This document shows, in pieces, positions 23,843 to 33,008 of a DNA stretch of 64,000 nt (position 1 is the stretch's first letter; each line of letters opens with the position of its first letter). The stretch comes from [Bacillus] enclensis (GTDB lineage: Bacteria > Bacillota > Bacilli > Bacillales > Bacillaceae_B): assembly GCF_001456935.1 (NCBI RefSeq), contig NZ_KQ758483.1, positions 248,001 through 312,000 on the forward strand. Direction: 5' to 3'. A program made the position numbers and the translations under genes. The notes beneath the pieces are model-generated. The model was not told where the DNA came from. It made no database searches and saw nothing but the letters and a program-made list of their open reading frames with translations.

Positions 23843-26083
23843 ATGACTATGATCCAAACAGCAAAAACAACAACAGCCGAGAAACTCTGCCGCAAGCTGC
23901 AGGAAGAGTTCCCGCAGCTGGATTTGACAGATTTTCACGAGAAAATAAATGGACTTCTCCAGGTGAAAATGGGACTCTCGTATGATCAACTCTATCATCA
24001 ATCAATCTTGTCGGCTGTTGAAAGGATATCTGATGAAGCACCGGACTGGACGTATGCGGCTGCTTATCTTTATTTAGAAAAACTCTATCTTGCCAGCAGC
24101 CGGTCAAGAGGGCTGGATCCCGCAAAACCTTATCGTTCGTTTTTTGACTTGATACAAGAGCTTATCGATCAAAAACTATACGACCCCCGCCTGCTGGAGG
24201 CGTACAGCCGGGATGAGATCAAGCAGCTGGAGTCATTATTGGATCCCTCGAAAGACAAGCTGTTTACCTATATCGGCATTGTTACCCTTACAGAGCGTTA
24301 CTTGACGAAATCTCATGACGGAAGGGTTTACGAACTTCCCCAAGAGAGATTTATGATTATTGCCATGACCCTTTTGATGGATGAGGCTAAAGGAAAGCGG
24401 TTTTCACTGATAAAAGAGGCGTATTGGGCACTTTCCAATCTGTATATGACCGTCGCCACACCTACTTTGGCAAATGCGGGTAAAAGTTACGGTCAGCTTT
24501 CCAGCTGTTTCATTGATACGGTAGAGGATGATTTGAGAAGTATCTTTGACAGTAACACGGATGTGTCGACTCTCAGTAAAAATGGAGGCGGTCTTGGCAT
24601 CTACTTAGGGAAAGTCCGCAGCAGGGGCAGTGATATCAAAGGATTTAAAGGTGTGAGCTCGGGAGTCATTCCCTGGATGAAGCAGCTTAACAATACTGCC
24701 GTTTCAGTCGATCAGCTCGGTCAGCGCCAGGGAGCGATTGCCGTCTATCTCGATGTGTGGCACAAGGACATTCATTCTTTCCTCGACGTACGGTTGAACA
24801 ATGGAGATGAGCGGCAGCGTACACATGATTTGTTTACCGGAGTCTGCCTTCCGGATCTATTTATGGAAGCTGTGGAAAACCGTGACGAATGGCATCTCTT
24901 CGACCCCCATGAGGTAAGGAGTGTCATGGGGTTCAGTCTGGAAGACTACTATGATGAAAGAAAAGGGGAAGGGTCTTTCAGGGAGAAGTACATGGAATGT
25001 GTGGAGCATTCGGGACTGTCTAAAAGAACAGTTCCTGCAATTGACATTTTTAAGCGGATCATGATTTCCCAGCTGGAAACAGGCACACCTTTCATGTTCT
25101 ACCGTGATTCCGTTAACCGCCAGAATGCCAATAACCATAAAGGGATGATTTACTGCAGCAATCTCTGTACCGAGATCACCCAGAATATGAGCCCTTCTTA
25201 TATAGAGGAAGAAAGGGTAGAAGACGGAAGGATCATTACATATAAACATCCCGGTGATTATGTTGTATGTAATCTTGCATCCCTTTCACTGGCTAAAGTT
25301 GTCAGGGACAATGTGCTGGCAAGAACCATCAAGACAGCCGTAAGGCTCCTTGATAATGTCATCGACCTTAATGAAATCCCGGTGCTGCAAGCACAATTGA
25401 CTAACAAGCGTTACAGAGGGATAGGCCTTGGGACGTTTGGCTGGCATCATTTATTAGCCATAAAGGGAATTCGCTGGGAAAGCGATGAAGCAGCGTCTTA
25501 CTGTGATTCCCTCTATGAAGAGATTGCTTATCACACGATTGAGGCAAGCATCGACCTTGCCAAGGAAAAAGGCGCATATCCTTACTTCCCGGGTTCAGAG
25601 TGGGAGACTGGCCTTTATTTTGATAAAAGGGGCTATTGTGATACTCATTGGGACTCATTAAGGAAGAAAGCAGCTGCAACCGGAGTGCGCAACGGGTACC
25701 TTATGGCAGTGGCGCCTAACTCGTCCACTTCACTGATCGCCGGATCCACCGCGAGTATAGATCCTTTATTCAGACAGCTCTATTCTGAAGAGAAAAAGGA
25801 TTATAAAATCCCGGTGACCGCACCGGACCTTTCAGCCGAAACGAAATGGTATTACAAAACGGCTTATTATATTGATCAGCATTGGAGTATAAAACAAAAC
25901 AGCAAAAGACAGAGGCATATCGACCAGAGTATCTCATTCAATCTCTATGTAAGAAACGACATCAAAGCGAAAGACCTTTTGCTCCTTCATCTTGATGCCT
26001 GGAAATCGGGATTGAAGACTACTTATTATGTAAGATCCACATCAGGCTCTGTTCTTGAAGAATGTGAAAGCTGCCACAGTTAA
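23843..26083 (+). CDS. nrdA: Ribonucleoside-diphosphate reductase, alpha subunit (class I)
   Basis: The large subunit reduces ribonucleoside diphosphates to deoxy forms using the radical from NrdB. The 746-residue product has the active-site Cys222 (SSCFIDT), Cys442 and Glu444 (SNLCTEI), and the C-terminal redox pair Cys741/Cys744 (CESC). The N-terminus goes straight into the RNR_N helical domain without an ATP-cone, so overall dATP inhibition through that domain is not expected. The start has GGGAGG upstream. It is preceded by a cobalamin riboswitch and lies 17 bp before nrdB. No nrdI or nrdH is present, unlike the usual Bacillus nrdI-nrdE-nrdF operon. Confidence 0.94.
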   Translation: MTMIQTAKTTTAEKLCRKLQEEFPQLDLTDFHEKINGLLQVKMGLSYDQLYHQSILSAVERISDEAPDWTYAAAYLYLEKLYLASSRSRGLDPAKPYRSFFDLIQELIDQKLYDPRLLEAYSRDEIKQLESLLDPSKDKLFTYIGIVTLTERYLTKSHDGRVYELPQERFMIIAMTLLMDEAKGKRFSLIKEAYWALSNLYMTVATPTLANAGKSYGQLSSCFIDTVEDDLRSIFDSNTDVSTLSKNGGGLGIYLGKVRSRGSDIKGFKGVSSGVIPWMKQLNNTAVSVDQLGQRQGAIAVYLDVWHKDIHSFLDVRLNNGDERQRTHDLFTGVCLPDLFMEAVENRDEWHLFDPHEVRSVMGFSLEDYYDERKGEGSFREKYMECVEHSGLSKRTVPAIDIFKRIMISQLETGTPFMFYRDSVNRQNANNHKGMIYCSNLCTEITQNMSPSYIEEERVEDGRIITYKHPGDYVVCNLASLSLAKVVRDNVLARTIKTAVRLLDNVIDLNEIPVLQAQLTNKRYRGIGLGTFGWHHLLAIKGIRWESDEAASYCDSLYEEIAYHTIEASIDLAKEKGAYPYFPGSEWETGLYFDKRGYCDTHWDSLRKKAAATGVRNGYLMAVAPNSSTSLIAGSTASIDPLFRQLYSEEKKDYKIPVTAPDLSAETKWYYKTAYYIDQHWSIKQNSKRQRHIDQSISFNLYVRNDIKAKDLLLLHLDAWKSGLKTTYYVRSTSGSVLEECESCHS

Positions 26084-26100
26084 AAAAGGAGGATTTGAAA

Positions 26101-27138
26101 ATGACCATACTGAAAAAAAGAGAACTGCTTGATTCGGAGTCGCCAAATAAATCTACCTCCATCATTAATGGGCGGAGCTCAAATGTCTTAAACTGGGATG
26201 ATGTGCGATTTTCATGGGCATATCCAAAATATAAAAGAATGCTGGGGAACTTCTGGACTCCCTTTGAAATTAATATGAGCAAGGATATCAATCAATTCGA
26301 AACACTCTCACTGAAAGAACAGGATACTTTTCTTAAAGTCATCGGTTTATTGGCGCTCCTTGATAGTGTGCAGACTGACTATGCCGGAAAAGTAGCCGAC
26401 TTCTTGACGGATTCCAGTTTGAATGCGCTGATGATCATCCTTGCACAGCAGGAAGTCATTCATAATCATTCATACAGTTATGTGCTCTCGAGTATAGTGC
26501 CAAAGCAGAAACAGGACGAAGTATTCAATTACTGGAAAACGGAGCCAGTCCTAAAGGAGAGGAACGCGTTCGTTGTGAATGGATATAAGGATTTTGCTAA
26601 AGCACCAACTATTGAGAATCTGTTAAAATCGATCATTTATGATGTCATCTTGGAAGGGTTGTTTTTTTACAGCGGGTTTGCGTTCTTTTATAACCTTGCC
26701 AGAAATCAAAAAATGGTTGCCACGAGTACGATGATCAATTATATCAATCGTGATGAACAGCTTCATGTCGGCTTGTTCGAAAAGATCTTCAAAGAAATAC
26801 TGGCGGAATATCCATCTTATCAAACGGGTGAATTGATGGAATTTGGCCGGAAGACATTCTTGAAAGCTGCGAATTTGGAAATCGAATGGGCCCGGGAAAT
26901 CATCGGGGATGAAATTGACGGGCTGCTGATGACCGAACTTGAGAGCTATATAAAATTCATGGCCAACAAGAGGGCGAAGCAGCTCGGATTTGAACCGCCT
27001 TTTGAAGGATATCAGACGAATCCGTTAAAGTGGATCATAGCATACCAGGAAGTGGACCTCGGTAAAACGGATTTCTTTGAGCAGAAATCCAGGCAGTATA
27101 CAAAAACCACCGATGTGAATGGATTTGATGACTTGTAA
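26101..27138 (+). CDS. nrdB: Ribonucleoside-diphosphate reductase, beta subunit
   Basis: This is the 345-residue radical-generating subunit. Metal ligands are visible as LLDSVQ (Asp), QEVIHNHSY (Glu and His), ILEGLF (Glu) and DEQLH (Glu and His). The radical tyrosine is the Tyr of HNHSY, four residues after the ligand His. This canonical Tyr argues for an Fe- or Mn-tyrosyl enzyme rather than a class Ic type. A TTG at 26095 is in frame, but the ATG at 26101 fits AAGGAGG. It is co-transcribed with nrdA. Confidence 0.94.
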   Translation: MTILKKRELLDSESPNKSTSIINGRSSNVLNWDDVRFSWAYPKYKRMLGNFWTPFEINMSKDINQFETLSLKEQDTFLKVIGLLALLDSVQTDYAGKVADFLTDSSLNALMIILAQQEVIHNHSYSYVLSSIVPKQKQDEVFNYWKTEPVLKERNAFVVNGYKDFAKAPTIENLLKSIIYDVILEGLFFYSGFAFFYNLARNQKMVATSTMINYINRDEQLHVGLFEKIFKEILAEYPSYQTGELMEFGRKTFLKAANLEIEWAREIIGDEIDGLLMTELESYIKFMANKRAKQLGFEPPFEGYQTNPLKWIIAYQEVDLGKTDFFEQKSRQYTKTTDVNGFDDL

Positions 27139-27179
27139 AGCACGTTAGTAAACTTTTTCCATTCAGCTCTCTCTATTAA

Positions 27180-27204
27180 GTTTAAGCATCTCTTTAACGG
27201 GAAT
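27180..27204 (+). promoter_or_regulatory. SigB promoter of the DUF3243 gene
   Basis: GTTTAA and GGGAAT are separated by 13 bp, an exact match to the SigB consensus GTTTAA-N12-15-GGGWAW, 36 bp before the gene. Confidence 0.78.
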
Positions 27205-27240
27205 ATAGAAACTACAGTAAAGAGAGGAGAGATTTAACAA

Positions 27241-27567
27241 ATGGCGAATCAATCTACAGACAAAGTGGAAAACAAAGTGGACAACACACTATCACGTATG
27301 TCAGAAGATAAAAAAGAGGATATTCTCTCAAACTTCGATCACTTCAAAGAATACTTAGGAAACAAAGTGTCACTGGCAGATAAGCTGGGTATGAATGAGG
27401 AACAGCAGGCTAAAGCTGCCCAGAAAGTAGGGGATTATCTTGCTGCGCATGAAGAACCTAAAAACAGGGAAGAAAAACTGCTGTATGAACTGTGGAAAGC
27501 AGGTAATGAAGACGAGCAGCATATGCTTTCCCATATGCTGGTAAAACTTGTACATTCAGAATCTTAA
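27241..27567 (+). CDS. DUF3243 family protein (YmfJ-like)
   Basis: The 108-residue soluble protein matches DUF3243: FDHFKEYLGNKVSLADKLGMNEEQQAKAAQ (key part DHFKEYLGNKVSLADKLGM) and a helical C-terminus with REEKLLYELWKAG. The N-terminal 25 residues are charged. GAGGAGAG precedes the ATG. A SigB promoter upstream suggests general-stress control. The family has no assigned biochemical function. Confidence 0.86.
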   Translation: MANQSTDKVENKVDNTLSRMSEDKKEDILSNFDHFKEYLGNKVSLADKLGMNEEQQAKAAQKVGDYLAAHEEPKNREEKLLYELWKAGNEDEQHMLSHMLVKLVHSES

Positions 27568-27570
27568 TCA

Positions 27571-27607
27571 TAAAAAAGGCGCTTCTCAGATGAAGCGCCT
27601 TTTTTAT
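27571..27607 (+). terminator. Terminator of the DUF3243 gene
   Basis: The stem AAGGCGCTTC/GAAGCGCCTT is followed by TTTTTA. Confidence 0.92.
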
Positions 27608-27656
27608 GGGTGAAATATAGTGTGCTCGAGAACTCGGGCAGGATGGTTCCAGTGAT

Positions 27657-28106
27657 TCAATCCTGAATCATGACCGTTTCTTCGAGTTCAATGTCTACAT
27701 TCCCTTTGACCGCCCGTGAGATCATACAAGACTGCTCTGCTTTAACCGCTAATTTTTTTCCGGCAGCCAGTTCTTTTTCCGTACACCCTTTGGATAGGAC
27801 AAGTATCGGTCGATGAATGATTTTCTTATAGGTGATGACACCTTTCTCAACCTCCACGATTCCTTCAGATTCCATCGTTAAAGAGGCTTTGGGTATCCTG
27901 CTTCTTTCAAGCATCGCTGCCAACGTGATGATATAACAGGTTGCTGCCGCACCAAGAAGCATCTCATCAGGATTTGTGCCTGTTCCGGGACCATCCATTT
28001 CAGGAGGGATGGAGATTTCAGTGTTAAGGGTGGTGGAGGTCAGTGTCCCGACGTCATTTCTCAGGCCCGGCCAATCTGTCTTGATGTAGAAAGAATGAGT
28101 ATTCAT
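27657..28106 (-). CDS. OsmC/Ohr family peroxiredoxin-like protein
   Basis: The 149-residue product has the two conserved family cysteines, in AAATCYIITL and EQSCMISRA, and the GTNPDEMLLGA segment typical of SACOL1771-type OsmC proteins. OsmC proteins reduce organic hydroperoxides through a Cys-Cys cycle. AAGGAGTAAG precedes the ATG. It lies downstream of kynA on the same strand with about 95 bp between, so co-transcription is possible. Confidence 0.9.
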   Translation of the reverse strand: MNTHSFYIKTDWPGLRNDVGTLTSTTLNTEISIPPEMDGPGTGTNPDEMLLGAAATCYIITLAAMLERSRIPKASLTMESEGIVEVEKGVITYKKIIHRPILVLSKGCTEKELAAGKKLAVKAEQSCMISRAVKGNVDIELEETVMIQD

Positions 28107-28202
28107 TTGACCTTACTCCTTTTTAATCTATTATAAGACAAGGATACTCTACTGCATGGAGATTCAACAAGAAAAACGGACTCCATTTTCATGAGGAGTA
28201 CG

Positions 28203-29057
28203 TTATAAGCTGGTCCTGACGTTCCAGAGCTCAGGGAAGAATTGATGATCAAGGACCTTCTTCAGATAACTTACCCCGCTTGAGCCGCCGGTCCCTTTTT
28301 TATGGCCTATTATTCGTTCCACTGTTTTCATATGACGGAATCGCCACTGCTGCAGCCAATCTTCCAAGTCGATCAATTTTTCCGCCAGTTCATATAAATC
28401 CCAATATTTATCAGTGCTGCGGTATACTTCCGTCCAGGCTGCCAATACAGAATCATTCTCTTTATATGGTTTAGTAAAGTCCCTATGTAAAACATCTTCA
28501 TCAATGGGGAAGCCTGCTTTTGAAAGAGCGTGTATGGATACATCGTACAACGAAGGGGATTTGTATGCTTCTTGCAGATGTGTTAATAATTTAGGATCTT
28601 TTTCATAAATCTTTAGCACATGAGGAGTTTTATACCCCAAGGCAAATTCAATCATCCGATACTGATAGGATTGAAATCCTGAAGCCTGTCCCAAGTCATC
28701 TCTGAATTGAATGTATTCAGAAGGGGTGAGGGTCGACAATACATCCCACGCATGGATGATCTGCGACTGTATTTTCGATACGCGGGACAGCATTTTGAAT
28801 GCTGGAGAAAGTTCACCTGCTTCAATGGATGCTATGCTTGTTTTCAGTTCATGCAGGATCAACTTCATCCATAATTCACTGACCTGATGAATGATAATGA
28901 ACAGCATTTCATCATGGTGGCCGGATAATCGCTTCTGGCTGGATAGCAATGTGTCCAGGTGCAGGTAATCTCCATAGGTCATGTTATTGATGAAATCGGT
29001 ATTAACACCTTCATTTCCTACAGAATTCGTTTGTTCTTCCTTCTTTGACACGGTCAT
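28203..29057 (-). CDS. kynA: Tryptophan 2,3-dioxygenase
   Basis: This haem enzyme opens the tryptophan indole ring to N-formylkynurenine. The 284-residue sequence has [11 protein letters not shown], the substrate-site stretch [20 protein letters not shown] (two adjacent parts), and the haem-ligand region [13 protein letters not shown] followed by [20 protein letters not shown] precedes the ATG. The kynureninase and kynurenine formamidase genes are not adjacent. A CRE-like operator lies 30 bp upstream, suggesting catabolite repression. Confidence 0.95.
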   Translation of the reverse strand: MTVSKKEEQTNSVGNEGVNTDFINNMTYGDYLHLDTLLSSQKRLSGHHDEMLFIIIHQVSELWMKLILHELKTSIASIEAGELSPAFKMLSRVSKIQSQIIHAWDVLSTLTPSEYIQFRDDLGQASGFQSYQYRMIEFALGYKTPHVLKIYEKDPKLLTHLQEAYKSPSLYDVSIHALSKAGFPIDEDVLHRDFTKPYKENDSVLAAWTEVYRSTDKYWDLYELAEKLIDLEDWLQQWRFRHMKTVERIIGHKKGTGGSSGVSYLKKVLDHQFFPELWNVRTSL

Positions 29058-29086
29058 CTTCCTTTCGAAATAGCCTTAGTTAGTAT

Positions 29087-29101
29087 GTGGAAACGCTTAC
29101 T
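29087..29101. promoter_or_regulatory. CRE site upstream of kynA
   Basis: GTGGAAACGCTTACT matches the CcpA consensus WTGNAANCGNWNNCW at 14 of 15 positions. It is located between kynA and the divergent YihY gene, nearer to kynA. Confidence 0.6.
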
Positions 29102-29251
29102 ATTAAAACTTCTAGATAATCAAGAGAAATCCTTTTTTCAGATGTAATTGAAGCAGCTTGGGAAGCTTGCCTCACCGATATTCAAAACACTTACATGATT
29201 GAAATCCTGAACTTGGGGAAAATAGTAGTATCCTTTGTGAAGGAGAATAGA

Positions 29252-30073
29252 ATGATGAAGCTATTGCATTACCCAAAAGAGGTGCTGGTACGCTTCTTTA
29301 GAGAGCGTTTCTTTGATCAATCAGCCCAGCTGGCTTACTATTTGCTATTATCTATTTTTCCATTTTTAATTTTTGTGTTTTCGTTAATCAGTTATCTGCC
29401 TATATCTGAGACGAACGTACTGCTTTTAATCAAGCCGTTCGCACCGGAGAAATCGTATGCTATCATTCAGGACAATATTGAACGGATCCTCTATAATCAG
29501 AGGGGTGACGTGTTATCGATTTCGATCCTTTTCACTTTCTGGCTGGCTTCCATGGCCGTCCAGTCCATGGTCCGGTCATTAAATCAGGCGTATAAGATAG
29601 AGAGAACGAAACCTTTCCTCGTCGCTTTACTTTACGATTTATTTTTGACGATGGGATTCATGGTTCTAATTGCTTTTTCCCTGGTCGTCCCGGTCGTTGA
29701 AGAATACATACGGCATGCCAGGTTTGTAAGCGGAAAGCTTGAAGGGGAATGGAGCGAAGCATGGGTGATCGGAAAATGGGGTTTGAGCTCGATTTTTATG
29801 CTTGTCCTTTTCATTTTTCTTTATCTGGTGGTACCCAGCAGGAGAATTTCGTTTTTACATGTACTTCCGGGAGCCCTTTTGGCCACTTTTGGATGGCAGG
29901 GGGTATCATGGTTATATGGGACATACGTAAAACTGAACGATTATACTCAATTTTACGGTCAGCTTGGGAGTGTGATCACGTTAGTGGTTTGGTTTTACAT
30001 TTCGTCCGCAATCTTATTGATTGGCGGACTATTGAATGGCAGTATCGCTGAAAGAAGCGGCATAAATAAATGA
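29252..30073 (+). CDS. YihY/BrkB family membrane protein
   Basis: The 273-residue integral membrane protein has about six helices and the YihY/BrkB signatures DQSAQLAYYLLLSIFPFLIF, MVRSLNQAY and the C-terminal YGQLGSVITLVVWFYISSAILL region. AAGGAGA lies 8 bp before the ATG at 29252; the next ATG is adjacent. The family is widely annotated as an envelope protein of unknown transport role; older annotation as RNase BN is not supported. Confidence 0.88.
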   Translation: MMKLLHYPKEVLVRFFRERFFDQSAQLAYYLLLSIFPFLIFVFSLISYLPISETNVLLLIKPFAPEKSYAIIQDNIERILYNQRGDVLSISILFTFWLASMAVQSMVRSLNQAYKIERTKPFLVALLYDLFLTMGFMVLIAFSLVVPVVEEYIRHARFVSGKLEGEWSEAWVIGKWGLSSIFMLVLFIFLYLVVPSRRISFLHVLPGALLATFGWQGVSWLYGTYVKLNDYTQFYGQLGSVITLVVWFYISSAILLIGGLLNGSIAERSGINK

Positions 30074-30102
30074 CCTGGAGATTCCGATCTCCAGGTCATT
30101 CC
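30070..30102. terminator. Bidirectional terminator
   Basis: The perfect stem GACCTGGAGAT/ATCTCCAGGTC, between the convergent YihY and POT genes, is followed by T-rich sequence. Confidence 0.85.
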
Positions 30103-30104
30103 TT

Positions 30105-31499
30105 TTAGCGCACAGTGTTTTCTTCTCTCATCATGGAAACTAGTTTTTTTGAAATAGCCAGAAGGATCAGTCCCAATATGATTGCAACTGCACCGATAGT
30201 AGCGAAGATTTCCAGATAGCCGAGAGTCGCTGTTAAGGATGCAAGTTGTCCGGCCAGCAGGCTTGCCACCCCGATTGCGGCCATCCATACTCCCATCAAG
30301 AGGGAAGCGATTTTTACCGGGGCGACCTTGCTTACCAGTGAAAGTCCCACCGGTGACAGGAACAGCTCCCCCAGTGTATGAAATAAATAGGTAAAAATAA
30401 TGAACATGATATTAGCACGGCTGACGATGTTTTGTTCGTCGGACCCTGTCTGCATGACTGCAGGTATCAGAATCATGAACCCAAGTCCAAGAAGAATCAT
30501 CCCAAAGCCCATCTTCGTGGTCATGTTCAGGTCCCCGCGTTTTGATTGGGAAAGCCTTAACCATACCCCGGAAAGGATGGGCGCAAGAATGATGATGAAC
30601 AACGGGTTGACTGACTGAAACCATGCCACCGGAATTGTATAGCCGAAAATCTCCCGGTCGATGAAGTTTTTTGTATATAGCGTGAATGAACTTCCTGCCT
30701 GCTCAAATCCAGCCCAGAAGAAGACGACGAAACATGCGAGTATCAAAATGGCCCTGGTTCGCTGCTTTTCTTTAACAGACAAGGGGGCATCGTGAATTTC
30801 GTTCGACTCTTCTGCCAACTGTTTATTCGGTTTCAATCCGATTGATCCAAGATATCTTTTACTTAGCAGGCTGAAGATCAATTGCCCTGTAATCATCCCC
30901 AGTGATGAAGCCAGGAATGCCCATTTAAAACCGTAATGCATCGTCCCGTCATTAAGAGGCCTCAAAAACAGGTCTTCAGCAAGGTAACCGGCAATCAACG
31001 GGGCAAAGAAAGCGCCCAGGTTTATTCCCATATAAAATATGGTAAATGCAGCATCTTTCCGCTTGTCATGCCTCGGATATAATTCTCCTACAAGGGTCGA
31101 GATATTGGGTTTGAAGAAGCCGTTCCCGAGTACCAGCAGTGCGAGCCCAACATATAGCCCAGTCTGCGAGTGGGTGAGGAATATGGTAAAGTCCCCGCAA
31201 GCCATTGTAATCCCGCCAATTGTGATGGCTCTCCTTAATCCGATATATCTATCTGTCAGCCAACCGCCCAAAATCGGGGTGAAATAAACCGATCCAGTGT
31301 AAATCCCGTATATGGACAGAGCCTGAGCGGGCTCGACGCCAAGTCCGCCGCTTACAAATGCCGTTGTCAGATAGAGGACCAGCAATGCCCTCATACCATA
31401 ATAGCTGTATCTTTCCCAAAGTTCCGTAAAGAACAGCAGATATAATCCCTTGGGATGTTTCCTGCCTTGCGGCAAAGAATCAAGCGCTGAAGAATTCAT
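30105..31499 (-). CDS. POT/PTR family proton-dependent oligopeptide transporter
   Basis: This 464-residue major-facilitator protein has the POT ExxERFxYY-type motif as ELWERYSYYGMRALL, GGWLTDRYIG after the second helix, and the PTR2 motif FYMGINLGAFFAPLIAG. It imports di- and tripeptides with protons. The ATG at 31499 follows TTGGAGTG; a GTG one codon earlier is less likely. It is monocistronic. Confidence 0.94.
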   Translation of the reverse strand: MNSSALDSLPQGRKHPKGLYLLFFTELWERYSYYGMRALLVLYLTTAFVSGGLGVEPAQALSIYGIYTGSVYFTPILGGWLTDRYIGLRRAITIGGITMACGDFTIFLTHSQTGLYVGLALLVLGNGFFKPNISTLVGELYPRHDKRKDAAFTIFYMGINLGAFFAPLIAGYLAEDLFLRPLNDGTMHYGFKWAFLASSLGMITGQLIFSLLSKRYLGSIGLKPNKQLAEESNEIHDAPLSVKEKQRTRAILILACFVVFFWAGFEQAGSSFTLYTKNFIDREIFGYTIPVAWFQSVNPLFIIILAPILSGVWLRLSQSKRGDLNMTTKMGFGMILLGLGFMILIPAVMQTGSDEQNIVSRANIMFIIFTYLFHTLGELFLSPVGLSLVSKVAPVKIASLLMGVWMAAIGVASLLAGQLASLTATLGYLEIFATIGAVAIILGLILLAISKKLVSMMREENTVR

Positions 31500-31502
31500 C
31501 AC

Positions 31503-31784
31503 AATTCACTCCAATCCTTAAAATACAAAATCCTAAATTATATCGTTTGTCTTTCTCAGTCAAAATATGTTCGGGACGGAACGTTTTTTTATATCCAGGC
31601 TCTTTTCGCATTGTTGCTTTACACATAAGAAAATACCGGAACTTGGGTATTTTCGGGTTTTCTGCCCGTCTCTTATTGAAGCTTGATATCGAAAAGAGCA
31701 CGTCCACAATCTATATACAGGCTGGAAGCCTATTTACGGAAGGCAACAATCTTTTAGAAACCAGCCTACATCAATGAGCATTAT
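31503..31784. other. Gene-free stretch upstream of the POT and M42 genes
   Basis: No credible gene is present. The only structure is a small hairpin at 31629-31654 (AAAATACC/GGTATTTT) with a short T-rich tail and no gene in front of it. Confidence 0.5.
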
Positions 31785-31814
31785 TTGTAGAAAAGTCAGA
31801 AAAGACGATATAAT
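31785..31814 (+). promoter_or_regulatory. Probable promoter of the M42 peptidase gene
   Basis: TTGTAG and a perfect TATAAT are spaced by 18 bp, about 40 bp before the gene. Confidence 0.5.
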
Positions 31815-31854
31815 GGTATAAGGTAAAACCTGTAATCATTAAGGGGGAATCAGA

Positions 31855-32910
31855 ATGAATACATATCCGGATACGAAGAAAACGATCGAGTTAATCAAAA
31901 AATTGGTTGAAATCCCGAGCCCGTCAGGCAATACGGATAAAATCATGAATTTCGTGGAAGAACATCTTTCCGGCTTGGACATCGAAATGAAAAGGAACCG
32001 TAAAGGTGCACTCATCATTAGAATCCCGGGAGAAAATACAGAAAGCCACCGCATGCTGACTGCCCACGTTGATGCACTCGGTGCGATGGTAAAGGAAATC
32101 AAAAATGACGGCCGGCTCCGTCTTTCAATGATCGGCGGATTCAGGTGGAATGCGGTCGAAGGAGAATACTGCCAGATTGAAACATCGAGCGGTAAGACAT
32201 ACAGCGGGACGATCCTTATGCATCAAACATCCGTCCATGTGTACAAAAATGCAGGAGAAGCAAAACGCGATGAAACGAATATCGAGGTCCGCATCGATGA
32301 AAAAGTCCGAAATGCCAATGAAGTAAGGGAGCTGGGCATAGAAGTGGGAGACTTTGTTTCATTTGATCCAAGGGCTGAAATAACAGACAGCGGCTTTATT
32401 AAATCACGTCATCTCGATGATAAAGCAAGTGTCGGCATGCTGCTGCAGCTGATCAGGCAAATCATGAGTCAGGGAATAACGCTGCCGTATACAACCCATT
32501 TCCTTATTTCAAATAATGAAGAAATCGGATATGGGGGGAATTCAAACATTCCTCCGGAAACGATTGAATATCTAGCAGTCGATATGGGGGCAATCGGGGA
32601 TGGACAATCCACCGATGAATATACAGTGTCGATCTGTGCAAAGGATTCAAGCGGCCCATATCATTATGGATTAAGAAAGCATCTCGTGCAGCTGGCAGAG
32701 GAAAATGGCATTGATTATAAACTGGATATCTATCCTTACTATGGTTCGGATGCATCTGCTGCAATCAGGGCAGGCTTTGATATCGTGCACGGCCTCATCG
32801 GAGCCGGAATCGATGCCTCCCATGCCTATGAGCGCACTCACGAATCATCCATCCTTCACACCGAAAACCTTCTGTGGCACTACGTACAGTCTAAAATGGT
32901 CTTTGAATAA
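31855..32910 (+). CDS. M42 family metallopeptidase (glutamyl aminopeptidase type)
   Basis: The 351-residue co-catalytic metallopeptidase has TAHVDALGAMV (first metal His, Asp), KSRHLDDKAS (bridging Asp), the catalytic NNEEIGYGG, and the final His in HAYERTH. It belongs to the YsdC/YtoP/YhfE group of tetrahedral aminopeptidases that degrade peptides released by other proteases. AGGGGGAA precedes the ATG. Confidence 0.93.
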   Translation: MNTYPDTKKTIELIKKLVEIPSPSGNTDKIMNFVEEHLSGLDIEMKRNRKGALIIRIPGENTESHRMLTAHVDALGAMVKEIKNDGRLRLSMIGGFRWNAVEGEYCQIETSSGKTYSGTILMHQTSVHVYKNAGEAKRDETNIEVRIDEKVRNANEVRELGIEVGDFVSFDPRAEITDSGFIKSRHLDDKASVGMLLQLIRQIMSQGITLPYTTHFLISNNEEIGYGGNSNIPPETIEYLAVDMGAIGDGQSTDEYTVSICAKDSSGPYHYGLRKHLVQLAEENGIDYKLDIYPYYGSDASAAIRAGFDIVHGLIGAGIDASHAYERTHESSILHTENLLWHYVQSKMVFE

Positions 32911-32921
32911 TTCGTTACAGG

Positions 32922-32967
32922 CCAAGCCTTCCTAAAGCATTCATTTGCACAGGAAGGCTTTTTGATT
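32922..32967 (+). terminator. Terminator of the M42 gene
   Basis: AAGCCTTCCT/AGGAAGGCTT with a 17-nt loop is followed by TTTTT. Confidence 0.85.
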
Positions 32968-33008
32968 GTGATACTTAAAGAACTCACTAAGCAATAGAAC
33001 TCTTTCCA

